A stretch of DNA of 64,000 nt from Paenibacillus silvae (GCF_014639235.1 NZ_BMFU01000001.1:124001-188000), one strand, 5' to 3'. Counted from the stretch's first letter, positions 8,779 through 17,607 are shown. The notes: a model not told the origin generated them from the sequence alone. Numbers and translations are program-made.

Positions 8779-9939
8779 ATGTGGTTATCGCTTGGCATCA
8801 CAGCAGTTATCCTTTTGATCTCCATCTGGTTCACCCTTCGATATGCAGATCAGAAGGCTGCAAGTAAGTTCCATCCTCATGCTCCTCACCAGCTGCTGCT
8901 CAAGTTCAAGGAAGGTACAACCGCCGATCAGATGCACACCCTTCATCGGAAGAACAAATGCAAAGTGGCCGAAACCTATGAGGATCTGGGGTGGTACCGA
9001 ATCGAATCTCGCAAAAAAATGCATCGCATGCTCAAACTATACAAGGATCATGATCTCATTGAACATGCGCATCCCAACTATCTCGTTGAAGCTTCATTTA
9101 TACCCAACGACCCATTCTTCCCTTACCAGTACAATCTGACCAAAATTAATGCCCCTGCTGCATGGGATATTAACCAGAGCAACAACTCAATTAAAATTGC
9201 GATCATTGACACAGGTGTGCAATTGAATCATCCCGAACTTGCGGCCAAGCTGCTGCCCGGTTATGACTACGTCGATTATGACAATATTCCCGAGGACGGA
9301 AACGGCCATGGCACACATGTCGCTGGCATCGCTGCTTCCATAACCAACAATGGCGTTGGCATCGCGGGTACAGCACCGCTTGCTTCCATCATGCCGATTC
9401 GAGTGCTGGATAACAACGGCCAAGGAACTATTGGCAACGTGGGCAACGGGCTTGTGTTTGCAGCCAACAATGGAGTTCAAGTCGTGAATCTCAGCCTGGG
9501 CGGACCAATGGGAGATGCGTTCCTTCAAGCTGCTGTTCAGTATGCATGGGAGCGCGGAGCCGTGATTATTGCGGCAGCAGGCAATGATAACACTTCTTAC
9601 CCCATCGTTCCTGCTTCATACCCTAACGTCATTGCGGTTGCCTCCACCAATTCGTATGATCTTAAATCCAACTTTTCCAATTATGGCTCCTGGGTCGATA
9701 TGGCTGCACCGGGCGATGCGATCCTCTCCACGTATCTGGGCAGCTCATATGCCTATCTTAGTGGAACCTCCATGGCAGCTCCGCAAGTTGCGGGCGCAGC
9801 AGCACTGCTCGCCGCGAGGGGCAAAAACAATGCCCAGATTCGAGATGCGTTATGCTTCGCCTCCGATCCGATCTCGGGTTCCGGCATCTATTGGACTTAT
9901 GGAAGACTCAATGCATATCAGAGTTTGCAGGTACCCTGA
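8779..9939 (+). CDS. Subtilisin-like (S8) serine protease, thermitase type
   Basis: 386-residue secreted or membrane-tethered protease. An N-terminal hydrophobic segment (3-20) serves as signal or anchor; an inhibitor-I9-like propeptide spans about 38-105. The catalytic triad is complete: Asp144 (IIDTG), His177 (GHGTHVAG), Ser331 (GTSMAAP), with oxyanion Asn269 (AAAGND). There is no C-terminal extension, so this is a compact subtilase. RBS GAAAGGGG precedes the ATG. It is transcribed alone against its neighbours and closed by its own terminator. Confidence 0.93.
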   Translation: MWLSLGITAVILLISIWFTLRYADQKAASKFHPHAPHQLLLKFKEGTTADQMHTLHRKNKCKVAETYEDLGWYRIESRKKMHRMLKLYKDHDLIEHAHPNYLVEASFIPNDPFFPYQYNLTKINAPAAWDINQSNNSIKIAIIDTGVQLNHPELAAKLLPGYDYVDYDNIPEDGNGHGTHVAGIAASITNNGVGIAGTAPLASIMPIRVLDNNGQGTIGNVGNGLVFAANNGVQVVNLSLGGPMGDAFLQAAVQYAWERGAVIIAAAGNDNTSYPIVPASYPNVIAVASTNSYDLKSNFSNYGSWVDMAAPGDAILSTYLGSSYAYLSGTSMAAPQVAGAAALLAARGKNNAQIRDALCFASDPISGSGIYWTYGRLNAYQSLQVP

Positions 9940-10008
9940 GCTCCATCCGCTCAAGCAGATGAACGAATGGTGTCACTCTGGCAGCAGTACACAAATAAAT
10001 GAAAAACC

Positions 10009-10037
10009 ATGGAGCTTCTATTCAATAGACGCTCCAT
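10009..10037 (+). terminator. Terminator of the subtilase gene
   Basis: Stem ATGGAGC/GCTCCAT, extended inward by TCTATT/AATAGA, with a T-rich tract including TTTTTTT about 15 nt further on. It may also end the convergent ridA transcript. Confidence 0.7.
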
Positions 10038-10063
10038 AGTTCTATTAGATAACTTTTTTTGTT

Positions 10064-10462
10064 TTACGGTTTTGCTGCCCAAATTTCAATTTCAATCTTA
10101 ATGTCGGGCAGGCCTAACTCAGTAATATAAGCGATGGTCATCGCGGGATAATCATATTGAAATAGTTGATCCCACTCGGCGTACAGGTAATCCCAATCAA
10201 TCTTTTCGGTTGCCCATACGTTTACTTTGATAATATGCTCAGCATGCAATCCCTCAGATTGCAGTACGGTTTTAATATTGTTAAATGTATTGGTGACTTG
10301 TTCATTGAGTGTATCTGGAAATTGCCCATTCACATCCACTCCAACTTGCCCTGATGTCACGAACAACTCTGCATTTCTTGGAATCCTTGTGATATGCGTG
10401 TAATTCCCTACAGGTGCCGGCATATTGGATGGATTTTTTCTAATGATTTTTTCATTGGTCAT
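10064..10462 (-). CDS. RidA/YjgF/YER057c family protein
   Basis: 132-residue RidA-family protein, predicted to form cytosolic trimers. Family features seen: FVTSGQVGVD near the start, the central NTFNNIKTVLQSEGL helix, KVNVWAT, and the C-terminal IEIEIWAAKP. The invariant Arg of true RidA imine deaminases (usually C-R-V/A..L) is not evident, so this may be another subgroup rather than an enamine/imine deaminase. It follows a 21-codon frame and a strong promoter on the same strand. Confidence 0.85.
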   Translation of the reverse strand: MTNEKIIRKNPSNMPAPVGNYTHITRIPRNAELFVTSGQVGVDVNGQFPDTLNEQVTNTFNNIKTVLQSEGLHAEHIIKVNVWATEKIDWDYLYAEWDQLFQYDYPAMTIAYITELGLPDIKIEIEIWAAKP

Positions 10463-10550
10463 ATGGATTACCTCATCATTCCTAAGATTTTTCTACGGTT
10501 TTCTTCATGTTCATATGCATTTGGGCAGACTTCTCCCGTAATCATGAATT

Positions 10551-10616
10551 CTAGAAAAATACCGCAGTGGAGTATCCATATCCGGAAGAGATAAACGCAA
10601 GTGATTTTTTCTTCAT
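10551..10616 (-). CDS. Possible 21-residue leader peptide or gene remnant upstream of ridA
   Basis: Frame starting MKKKSLAFISSGYGYS, 21 codons, ATG at 10616, with AGGAGGGAG upstream and a near-consensus sigma-A promoter. After its TAG a second short frame (MITGEVCPNAYEHEENRR, ending just before ridA) follows in another phase. The pair could be a broken gene remnant, or the first frame a leader peptide. I do not recognise either. Confidence 0.3.
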   Translation of the reverse strand: MKKKSLAFISSGYGYSTAVFF

Positions 10617-10665
10617 GACAGGTTACTCCCTCCTTCTTAGTTGACAAGATTTTCTACATTAATAA

Positions 10666-10694
10666 ATTATATAAAATACTCTATCACAGGTCAA
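10666..10694 (-). promoter_or_regulatory. Strong sigma-A promoter upstream of the small frame and ridA
   Basis: TTGACC (10689-10694), exact 17-nt spacer, TATAAT (10666-10671). The predicted start near 10659 leaves a leader of about 40 nt to the 21-codon frame and about 200 nt to ridA. Confidence 0.7.
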
Positions 10695-10710
10695 ACTTGT
10701 GGCTTACCAA

Positions 10711-10747
10711 ACAAAGAACATCCCGTCATAACGAGAATGTTCTTTGT
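10711..10747 (-). terminator. Terminator hairpin of the bgl operon
   Basis: Perfect 11-bp stem ACAAAGAACAT/ATGTTCTTTGT with a 15-nt loop between bglH and the ridA promoter. The arm near bglH merges into tandem TTCTTTG copies, so several slipped hairpins can form. The following T tract is short. Confidence 0.6.
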
Positions 10748-10770
10748 TCTTTGTTCTTTGTTCTTTGTTC
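10740..10770. repeat. Tandem heptamer TTCTTTG, four copies
   Basis: Four exact copies of TTCTTTG (10740-10767) plus TTC. The unit repeats one arm of the bgl terminator stem, so it probably arose by slippage there and may vary in number between strains. Confidence 0.85.
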
Positions 10771-10787
10771 AGGAGTAAACGTCCTAA

Positions 10788-12230
10788 TTAGAAATATTGC
10801 GCGCCATTGCTTGCGATAACTTCTTTGTACCAATGGAAGCTTTTCTTTCTCACACGCCGAAGCGTTCCGCTGCCATCATTATTTCTGTCTACATAGATGT
10901 AGCCATAACGTTTTTTCATCTCTCCCGTGCCTGCGCTAACCAGATCAATTGGTCCCCAGCTGGTGTATCCGATCAGTTCTACACCGTCCTGAATCGCCTC
11001 GGCCATCTCGGCAAAGTGGCTGTTCAGATAGGCAATGCGATAGTCATCTTCAACCGTATCATCGTCCAGCAATACATCGGTTGCACCAAGACCATTTTCT
11101 ACTATAAACAGCGGTTTGCCATATCGGTCATGCAGCTGGTTGCATGTGATACGAAGCCCTTTGGGATCTATGGTCCAGCCCCATTCCGATGCTTCAAGAT
11201 ACGGATTCTTCACTGAACCAAACACATTACCCTCTGTAGAGTTCTTCAGTACTTCAGGATCAGCACTTGTGCAGCGGCTTGCGTAGTAGCTGAAACCGAT
11301 ATAATCGACCGTATGCTGCTTCAAAATATCGGCATCTTCCGGCTGCAAATCAATGCGGATGTTAATTTCTCTAAAAAACCGCTTTGTGTATCCCGGGTAC
11401 TCCCCTTTGGACTGTACGTCGATGAAAAAGAAGGATTCGCGATCCTTGTCCATCGCTTTCCACACATCTTCCGGATGTGAGCTATACGGATAGACCATAC
11501 CCGCTGCCAGCATACATCCAATCTGTGCACCTGGAATAATCTCATGGCAAGCTTTAACCGCCAGCGCGCTTGCGATCAACTCGTGGTGAGCCGCCTGGTA
11601 CAAAACCTGCTCCTTGTTCTCGCCTTCCTGAAGCACGATTCCTGCGCCGATATAAGGCAGATGCAGCAGCATATTAATCTCGTTAAATGTCATCCAGTAT
11701 TTCACTTTGTCTTTGTAGCGATTAAACAGTGTTTTAGCATAGGTTTCAAAAAAGCTGACCATCTTGCGGTTTTTCCATCCGCCATAATTTTTCACCAGAC
11801 TTACAGGTACATCAAAGTGGCAGATCGTTACGACGGGTTCAATGTTATGCTTCAGCAGCTCGTCAAAAACGTCATCATAGAACTGAAGTCCCGCTTCATT
11901 CGGCTCGGCATCATCGCCATTCGGAAAAATCCGTGCCCAGGCTACCGAAAGCCTGAGGCACTTGAATCCCATTTCAGCAAATAACGCAATATCTTCCTTA
12001 TACCGATGATAAAAATCAATTGCTTCATGTGAAGGATAAAACTCTCCTTCTTTGGGTTCAAATGAATCCAGGTTGCCAAGTGCAATCGGAAAACGATTCG
12101 CGCCAATCGGAATCAGGTCAACCGTTGTTAACCCTTTTCCTCCTTCAAGATAAGCACCCTCCAATTGATTGGCGGCCGTTGCTCCTCCCCAGAGAAAATT
12201 CTCCGGGAAGGCCTTTAGTTGTTCTAGCAT
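10788..12230 (-). CDS. bglH: 6-phospho-beta-glucosidase (GH1)
   Basis: 480-residue cytosolic GH1 enzyme that splits phosphorylated beta-glucosides delivered by BglP into glucose-6-phosphate and aglycone or glucose. The acid/base is Glu184 in TFNEI and the nucleophile Glu378 in IVENG. The late S-GTGEMKKRYG segment has the Ser/Lys/Tyr set of phospho-sugar binding GH1 enzymes. RBS GGAGG overlaps a palindrome (GAGGTATACCTC). It lies 74 nt after bglP in the same operon. Confidence 0.93.
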   Translation of the reverse strand: MLEQLKAFPENFLWGGATAANQLEGAYLEGGKGLTTVDLIPIGANRFPIALGNLDSFEPKEGEFYPSHEAIDFYHRYKEDIALFAEMGFKCLRLSVAWARIFPNGDDAEPNEAGLQFYDDVFDELLKHNIEPVVTICHFDVPVSLVKNYGGWKNRKMVSFFETYAKTLFNRYKDKVKYWMTFNEINMLLHLPYIGAGIVLQEGENKEQVLYQAAHHELIASALAVKACHEIIPGAQIGCMLAAGMVYPYSSHPEDVWKAMDKDRESFFFIDVQSKGEYPGYTKRFFREINIRIDLQPEDADILKQHTVDYIGFSYYASRCTSADPEVLKNSTEGNVFGSVKNPYLEASEWGWTIDPKGLRITCNQLHDRYGKPLFIVENGLGATDVLLDDDTVEDDYRIAYLNSHFAEMAEAIQDGVELIGYTSWGPIDLVSAGTGEMKKRYGYIYVDRNNDGSGTLRRVRKKSFHWYKEVIASNGAQYF

Positions 12231-12304
12231 TGAGGTATACCTCCTATATTCGCCATAGGTGACTTTACGATCGGATTCGTCAGCTCAGATAAGAGCCTTT
12301 TCGA

Positions 12305-14224
12305 TTAGCTCAGTACAGTCAGCAGCTTATCCTGCTCGTTCACACTTGCCGTTTTGGTAGCGACAACATCCAGATAATTAGGAGTATTGGCAACGATAAT
12401 TGGTGTAATTGTCTCATAACCTGCATCTTTGATCGCTTGAAGGTCAAACTCCATAATCAGATCACCTGCATTGACACGGTCACCATCCTTCACATGTGCA
12501 GTGAAATGCTGGCCTTTCAATTGAACTGTATCCTGACCGATATGAATCAGCATCTCAACACCATCATCCGATACAAGACCGATTGCATGTTTCGTACGAT
12601 ACACCGTTTGCACAACACCTGTGATCGGAGATACAACTCTGCCGCTGACAGGACGAATGGCGATGCCTTTACCCATATGCTCTCCTGCAAATGTAACGTC
12701 ATTAATTTCTTTCAGTTCAACCACTTCACCCGCCATTGGGCTTACAATTTCAAAACGGTTGTTTGGATTCGGATCAAGAACAGGTGCCGGGGCTGGTGCC
12801 GCTTCTACCTTGTCTTGGAATCCAACAATATAAGTCAGGATAAAACCAAGAATGAAACCTACACCACATGCAACGAGTGCCATATAAAACCCGGAATCTA
12901 CACCTGTTGCTTTATTAATAAAGCTCGGGAAACCGAACACACCAAGTCCGCCAAAGATATACAGCTTCGAGCCAGCTAATCCCAAGATTCCCCCACCGAT
13001 ACCAGCAGCAATACAGCTCATGATAAACGGTTTTTTCAGAGGAAGAGTCAAACCATAGATGGCTGGTTCAGTTACACCAAAGATACCGGAAATGAAAGCA
13101 GGGATACCTAAAGATTTCAATTTCGTATTTCTTGTTTTTAACATGACGGCCAGTACAGCACCCGTTTGTGCAAAAGAGGCGGCGAATGACATGGCGATTA
13201 CTGGATCAGCTCCAGTTGTGCTCAGGTTCAGAAGCATTACCGGCACGAGTCCCCAGTGAAGGCCGAAAAGAACGAATACTTGCCACAGCCCACCGATGAG
13301 CAAACCAGTAATTACCGGGCTTAATTCATAAACTCCTGTCGCGCCTGCACCAATCAATTGACCTGCCCAAGTAGATACTGGACCAATCAGGATGAATGTA
13401 GCCGGAACGATAACGAGCAATGTAAAGAATGGAACCAGGAACGTGCTTACAACTTTAGGAATTACATTTTTAAAGAATCTTTCAATTTTAACCGCAAAGA
13501 ATGTCGCGATAATAATCGGAATAACTGAAGTTGAATACGTCATTAGAATTACAGGGATACCCAGGAACGTTATATGAATAGGTGATTCAAACAATGTACC
13601 TGCGAACAGCGTATACAGCGGATCTCCTGCGGACAACCCTGACAGCGTAGGATATACAAGAGAAGCACCTATCGCCATCCCCAGAAACGGTGAACCGCCG
13701 AATTTCTTGATAGCCGTATAGCCAAGGAAAATCGGGAAGAAGTAGAACAGACAGTCACCTGTAGCATTCAACAGATGATAAGTTCCCGATGTATCTGTTA
13801 TCCATCCAAAGGATACAAACATGGCTGTGAAACCTTTGATCATCCCTGTTGCTGCCAGCAATCCCAGCAAAGGCGTAAATACACCCGAGATCATATCAAT
13901 AAATCGACTGAACAATCCCACTTTTTTACCCGAATGATCCGCTGATTCCTCAACCTGTCCTTCCGTCGGGAAATTACCTGCTTTAACCACTGCTTTATAT
14001 ACATCAGGCACTTCATTGCCGATCACGACCTGATATTGCCCGCCACTCTGCATTACCGTAATGACTCCCGGCAGATTTTTAAGTTCTTCCGTTTTGGCTA
14101 CGCTTTCATCTTTCAGTTTAAACCGCAGTCTTGTCACACAATGAAAGACACTGTTTACATTTTTCGGGCCACCGACCCGTGACAGAATGTCTTTTGCCAA
14201 TTGATCGTAGTTGCTCATTGTCAT
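12305..14224 (-). CDS. bglP: PTS beta-glucoside transporter EIIBCA
   Basis: 639-residue fused permease of the glucose/sucrose PTS family that imports and phosphorylates beta-glucosides. EIIB is at the N terminus with phospho-Cys29 (VFHCVTRLRFK). EIIC spans about 100-470 with many membrane helices and the GVTEPAIYG signature. EIIA is at the C terminus (about 490-639), with the HIGQDTV active-site region. Two ATGs are possible (14224 and 14218); the second has better spacing from GAGGAAG. The leader holds antiterminator and cre-like signals. BglP also phosphorylates and inhibits LicT-type regulators when sugar is absent (family knowledge). Confidence 0.95.
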   Translation of the reverse strand: MTMSNYDQLAKDILSRVGGPKNVNSVFHCVTRLRFKLKDESVAKTEELKNLPGVITVMQSGGQYQVVIGNEVPDVYKAVVKAGNFPTEGQVEESADHSGKKVGLFSRFIDMISGVFTPLLGLLAATGMIKGFTAMFVSFGWITDTSGTYHLLNATGDCLFYFFPIFLGYTAIKKFGGSPFLGMAIGASLVYPTLSGLSAGDPLYTLFAGTLFESPIHITFLGIPVILMTYSTSVIPIIIATFFAVKIERFFKNVIPKVVSTFLVPFFTLLVIVPATFILIGPVSTWAGQLIGAGATGVYELSPVITGLLIGGLWQVFVLFGLHWGLVPVMLLNLSTTGADPVIAMSFAASFAQTGAVLAVMLKTRNTKLKSLGIPAFISGIFGVTEPAIYGLTLPLKKPFIMSCIAAGIGGGILGLAGSKLYIFGGLGVFGFPSFINKATGVDSGFYMALVACGVGFILGFILTYIVGFQDKVEAAPAPAPVLDPNPNNRFEIVSPMAGEVVELKEINDVTFAGEHMGKGIAIRPVSGRVVSPITGVVQTVYRTKHAIGLVSDDGVEMLIHIGQDTVQLKGQHFTAHVKDGDRVNAGDLIMEFDLQAIKDAGYETITPIIVANTPNYLDVVATKTASVNEQDKLLTVLS

Positions 14225-14265
14225 TCTTCCTCTCTAAGTAGACTCCCCATGTCTGTGAAACAAAG

Positions 14266-14341
14266 AAAACCTGAACCACTGAACAATCACAACGTACCGG
14301 AAATCCGGAAATCAGTCATGTTATTCAGCAATTCAGGTTTT
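14266..14341 (-). terminator. Leader terminator of bglP overlapping a second RAT-like element
   Basis: Ten-bp perfect stem AAAACCTGAA/TTCAGGTTTT, further paired through CTGAACAA/TTATTCAG, with TTTCTTTGTTTC after it on the minus strand. The 5' arm overlaps the 3' end of a RAT-like sequence at 14335-14361 (ending GGCAAAACCT), the geometry by which LicT/BglG proteins prevent termination. Confidence 0.7.
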
Positions 14342-14435
14342 GCCCTTAACGGTTGCAACCCTGTAAGGCTGTACACATTGGTATTCAATTAAGATGATTG
14401 GCAAGCACTGGGATCAACCCTAGGGCCTTACAGCC

Positions 14436-14464
14436 GGAATTGCCTGATTGAACAGTTACAATCC
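14436..14464 (-). promoter_or_regulatory. Ribonucleic antiterminator (RAT) for LicT
   Basis: 29-nt element beginning GGATTGTAACTG and ending CAGGCAATTCC on the minus strand. This matches the BglG/SacT/LicT RAT pattern (GGATTGTTACTG...CAGGCAAAACC). It lies about 30 nt into the bglP leader transcript. Unphosphorylated-EII conditions would let LicT bind it. Confidence 0.8.
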
Positions 14465-14473
14465 GATTGATCA

Positions 14474-14487
14474 TGTATGCGCTTACT
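14474..14487. promoter_or_regulatory. cre-like site (CcpA)
   Basis: TGTATGCGCTTACT, two mismatches to the cre consensus TGWAANCGNTNWCA in either orientation, just downstream of the predicted bglP start point. It is well placed for carbon catabolite repression by CcpA. Confidence 0.5.
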
Positions 14488-14497
14488 TCTTGGGATC

Positions 14498-14526
14498 ATC
14501 ATAGTACATCTGGACTACAATTGCAA
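14498..14526 (-). promoter_or_regulatory. Sigma-A promoter of bglP-bglH
   Basis: TTGCAA (14521-14526), 17-nt spacer, TATGAT (14498-14503); predicted start near 14491. The cre-like site and the RAT follow immediately. Confidence 0.7.
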
Positions 14527-14560
14527 GCACTTTTTTTAATTGATAAGTTAACCCGCATGA

Positions 14561-15400
14561 TTATTCAGAAGTCGCATTGACTACTCTCTCGATATGAATG
14601 GTTAAATACATCATCTCTTCGTCAGTCAGTTGATAGGTGTAGTTACTTTCAATGAATTTTTTAATTTTTTCAGAGCACTTATGTGCGTCCGGATACTTTT
14701 TCTGAATCATCTGAAACAATTCCTCGTCGTTGTTGCTCTTGTAGTGCTTGCCCTTTACCAGCCGCTGGGCGAAAAACTTCAGGTGAGTCACAAAACGAGT
14801 GTAGTTCAGCGCATTTTCATCAAAGTCCATTTTGAAGTGATATTTGATGATGGTCAGAATCTCCTGCATCACCTGTGTCATGTTGCGAATGTTAGGCATC
14901 TCTTCGTTCAGTGCAGCATTGACAAAATGCAGCGCCATAAAGCCGGCCTCATCCTCGGGCAAAAGCACTCCAAATTGATCACAGATCATATTTAACGCCT
15001 CAAGTCCTACTTCGTACTCGTCCTTGTACAGCTGCTTGGTCTCCCATAACAAGCCATTGCGAATCGGAAGGTTGTTGCGGTAGCGCTCAATAGCAAAATG
15101 AATATGATCTGTCAGATGCAGATAGATGCTGTCATTTAACTTTTTACCCAGCTTTAGCTTGGCATAGGCTATGATCTCTTCAGACACTTTCATGTACTCA
15201 AGCGGTATACTCGCGATTAATGCCTTGAAGTTTTCCTGAATATCTTCATTCTGTAAAGTAAACACCTTGTCAACATGCTGGTCAGAGATTATATCGCCCG
15301 CCCTTTTCTGAAAAGCGATCCCCCGCCCAATAACAATAACTTCCTGTTCATCTTTGATGGCTACTACCGCATTATTGTTTAACACCTTCTCGATCTTCAC
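14561..15400 (-). CDS. licT: BglG/LicT family transcriptional antiterminator
   Basis: 279-residue RNA-binding antiterminator for the bgl operon. An N-terminal CAT RNA-binding domain begins KIEKVLNNNAVVAI, exactly like LicT/SacT, followed by PRD1 (about 65-165) and PRD2 (about 170-279), the latter ending HIERVVNATSE. The GTG at 15400 was chosen because the protein then starts like LicT and GGAGTGATGAA precedes it; a 33-residue upstream extension looks non-native. It is regulated by PTS phosphorylation of PRD histidines (family knowledge) and acts on the RAT elements in the bglP leader. Confidence 0.92.
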   Translation of the reverse strand: MKIEKVLNNNAVVAIKDEQEVIVIGRGIAFQKRAGDIISDQHVDKVFTLQNEDIQENFKALIASIPLEYMKVSEEIIAYAKLKLGKKLNDSIYLHLTDHIHFAIERYRNNLPIRNGLLWETKQLYKDEYEVGLEALNMICDQFGVLLPEDEAGFMALHFVNAALNEEMPNIRNMTQVMQEILTIIKYHFKMDFDENALNYTRFVTHLKFFAQRLVKGKHYKSNNDEELFQMIQKKYPDAHKCSEKIKKFIESNYTYQLTDEEMMYLTIHIERVVNATSE

Positions 15401-15650
15401 TTCATCACTCCAATATACAGAAAAAGGCAAACCATACCTGCGCCTTGAGGTTTCTGGACATGCCCTAATCTCGTCAATGTGAACTATATGTGGGTTCATG
15501 GTATTACATTTTACTGTTTAATGCAACACCAAAACAATTGCTGCCTTGGGTGAATTGGACAAACTGCCATCCAGATAAAAAAGTACTTCCAAGGCAAGGG
15601 ATGGATACTTATAATTTTATCCAAAACTGGTTGTAATCATTGAAAATAGG

Positions 15651-15956
15651 TTATGTTTTTTTGTTTTTATTCTCCCGCTCAAGTTCGAGCTCAATTTGTC
15701 GATTGATAATATCCATTCTTTCCGACGGAATCCGATCTGAATTTTTATAAACCTGATCCATCTCATACTCCTCCAGCTCTTCCTTGTTCATTAATTTCAG
15801 ATGGTTTTTGATGGCCTGAATATCCTCACGAATATATGACGTTTGACGATAGTGATCAATGACCACTGCAAAGATGATGCCCCCAACGATCATTGGACCA
15901 TAGGGAAACAAAAAACATAACACAACACCAACCAAAAAAAGCATAAAAAAGTACAT
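15651..15956 (-). CDS. Small membrane protein of unknown function
   Basis: 101 residues. An N-terminal hydrophobic stretch, about 2-30 (FFMLFLVGVVLCFLFPYG), forms one or two membrane segments; the rest is charged and helical (LKLMNKEELEEYEMDQVYKN, ...ERENKNKK). RBS AGGAGGAAAA stands before the ATG at 15956; a longer start at 16007 is less likely because it would overlap the upstream gene. I do not recognise the family. It is probably co-transcribed with the 61-residue gene upstream. Confidence 0.65.
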   Translation of the reverse strand: MYFFMLFLVGVVLCFLFPYGPMIVGGIIFAVVIDHYRQTSYIREDIQAIKNHLKLMNKEELEEYEMDQVYKNSDRIPSERMDIINRQIELELERENKNKKT

Positions 15957-15996
15957 GGTTTTCCTCCTCTTGGATGATCTGACGAGATGTAATAAA

Positions 15997-16182
15997 CTAC
16001 AAATCAAAATACTCCTGGATCAATCTTGCCGCTTGCTCAGGACTTTTATTTGTATTATTTATCCTTAGATAAAGCTCATGTGTAATCTCACCAGGATTGG
16101 AATTTAATCGGTAATACTTCATGGAATTCAACAAATCCTGCTCAGACCATGCCAGGTCACCTTTAGCAACAGCCTGAAACAT
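15997..16182 (-). CDS. Short hypothetical protein
   Basis: 61 residues, no signal or membrane segment, rich in helix formers (SEQDLLNSMKYYRL, EQAARLIQEYFDL). GGGAGGAA lies very close to the ATG. It ends 40 nt before the likely start of the downstream small membrane protein. Family not recognised; coding nature is supported by the RBS and position only. Confidence 0.5.
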   Translation of the reverse strand: MFQAVAKGDLAWSEQDLLNSMKYYRLNSNPGEITHELYLRINNTNKSPEQAARLIQEYFDL

Positions 16183-16335
16183 TTCCTCCCTAGATAATTC
16201 GACCAGACGTTCCCCTCAGTTTCAACATGTTTCCCCCTCGCCAGATGTCTTTATGCGCTCGGTAGTACCGCGTGTTCATCCATAAATTCTATTTAATGGA
16301 CATTTATTCATCATACCTGTTATCCCGCAAATAAA

Positions 16336-16379
16336 AAAGAGATTTCAAATTCTCCGTTAGAAGAGCTTAAAATCTCTTT
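16336..16379 (-). terminator. Terminator of the acyltransferase gene
   Basis: Ten-bp stem AAAGAGATTT/AAATCTCTTT followed on the minus strand by TTTATTT. Confidence 0.75.
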
Positions 16380-16419
16380 ATACTTATTAACCTATTTCCC
16401 TTGCTGAATCAGACTTGAT

Positions 16420-17508
16420 CTAACGGCCGATGAGCACCCAGCCCCACTTTAATCGGCGCAAACCTACGGCACATAACCAGGAGAGAAGCAGTGCGGCGAT
16501 GTAAGATAATACAATACCCAAACTGAAATGACGGGCAAGATCATCCGTAAGCTCACGTCTCCAGAACAGCAGGATTAAAGGATGAATTAAAAAAATGCCA
16601 AAAGCTACAGTTCCCAGAGAATCCATTAAACGAGCCGCCCTGTGTTCCTTCCGCCGTTTTCTTGTTCCCACTCGTTCGCTTACAATTAACAAGAGCAAAC
16701 AAGCAGATAGTGTAAATGCATTGCGGATGATGAACAGGATCGTAAAGGTTAAAATCGGCCACTCCATCAAAGCTGTTTTGATGGTGTCGGTGGCATACAT
16801 CGATACTGATCCTGCCCCCAAAAGCGCACCCAATAATAGATAACGGAAACGATTCATTTGTTTCATCATGGAATCAAAGTTCAGTCCAATCCATGCCCCA
16901 AAGCCAATGACAACCAAATAACTTGGCAGCATGCTGCCAGTTCGCTCAAAATGAAATTGTAAATGCAATGCGTAGAACAGCGCTTGCCCTGCAATAAAAT
17001 ACAGCGGCAGATATCGCTTAAACCAAGGTTTTTTCGTCAGGGCAAGTATCCAGGGAAATACGATATAAAACTGAAGGATAATTAGAAAAAAGTACAAATG
17101 CGTATGAGCTGTGCCCAGCATCAACTGCTTCACAAGCTGCATACTGTCTTCGATCGGCTCCTTGCCTGCCAGCCACTTTTTAATGACAAAATAAATCAAG
17201 GACCACGCAACGTAAGGAATGAATATGTAGAACATGCGCTTTTTATAAAAAGAACGCACCCAGCCCTTTTCATTCAGCTTCGCATTGTAGTTGTAAAACA
17301 ACACCAGAGAAGACAAAAATAAAAAGGCTGGCACTGCAAATTGCAAAAACGTATTCCAGAAGTAAAACAGATCATGATCAAACGTATTCTTTGGATAATG
17401 CGCAACAGCTGTTGATGTCGCATGAATTGCCACAACTGCCATAATCGCGATTGCACGGTAGAGATCCAGATACTCTATGCGCCGGGGCCGATCAACCGGT
17501 TGACTCAT
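16420..17508 (-). CDS. Acyltransferase 3 family membrane protein
   Basis: 362-residue polytopic membrane protein of the acyltransferase-3 (OafA/YrhL/NolL-like) family, which O-acylates cell-surface glycans. The N-terminal family block IEYLDLYRAIAIMAVVAIHATS is present, with the conserved His in helix 1, followed by about ten membrane helices. The ATG at 17508 was chosen because AGTGAGG precedes it and the protein then starts like its family; a 21-residue longer form is possible. The acyl acceptor is not predictable. Confidence 0.85.
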   Translation of the reverse strand: MSQPVDRPRRIEYLDLYRAIAIMAVVAIHATSTAVAHYPKNTFDHDLFYFWNTFLQFAVPAFLFLSSLVLFYNYNAKLNEKGWVRSFYKKRMFYIFIPYVAWSLIYFVIKKWLAGKEPIEDSMQLVKQLMLGTAHTHLYFFLIILQFYIVFPWILALTKKPWFKRYLPLYFIAGQALFYALHLQFHFERTGSMLPSYLVVIGFGAWIGLNFDSMMKQMNRFRYLLLGALLGAGSVSMYATDTIKTALMEWPILTFTILFIIRNAFTLSACLLLLIVSERVGTRKRRKEHRAARLMDSLGTVAFGIFLIHPLILLFWRRELTDDLARHFSLGIVLSYIAALLLSWLCAVGLRRLKWGWVLIGR

Positions 17509-17607
17509 ACATATAACCTCACTTGTGACTGATAGTAGAAAGATAGTTTCCGGCTGCAATCCAGATTCCAAATCTTATTTTAATCAGCTGGCGAGGAGAT
17601 TACAATC

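Noticed and set aside
8779..8840. Subtilase as a leader-processing protease of the lipopeptide locus
   Set aside because: Lipopeptides made by PKS/NRPS need no such protease, and the gene is 2 kb away on the other strand with its own terminator.
16212..16230. Possible ECF-type -35 (TGAAAC) upstream of the 61-residue gene
   Set aside because: The following CGTC is only about 9 nt away, too close for an ECF promoter.
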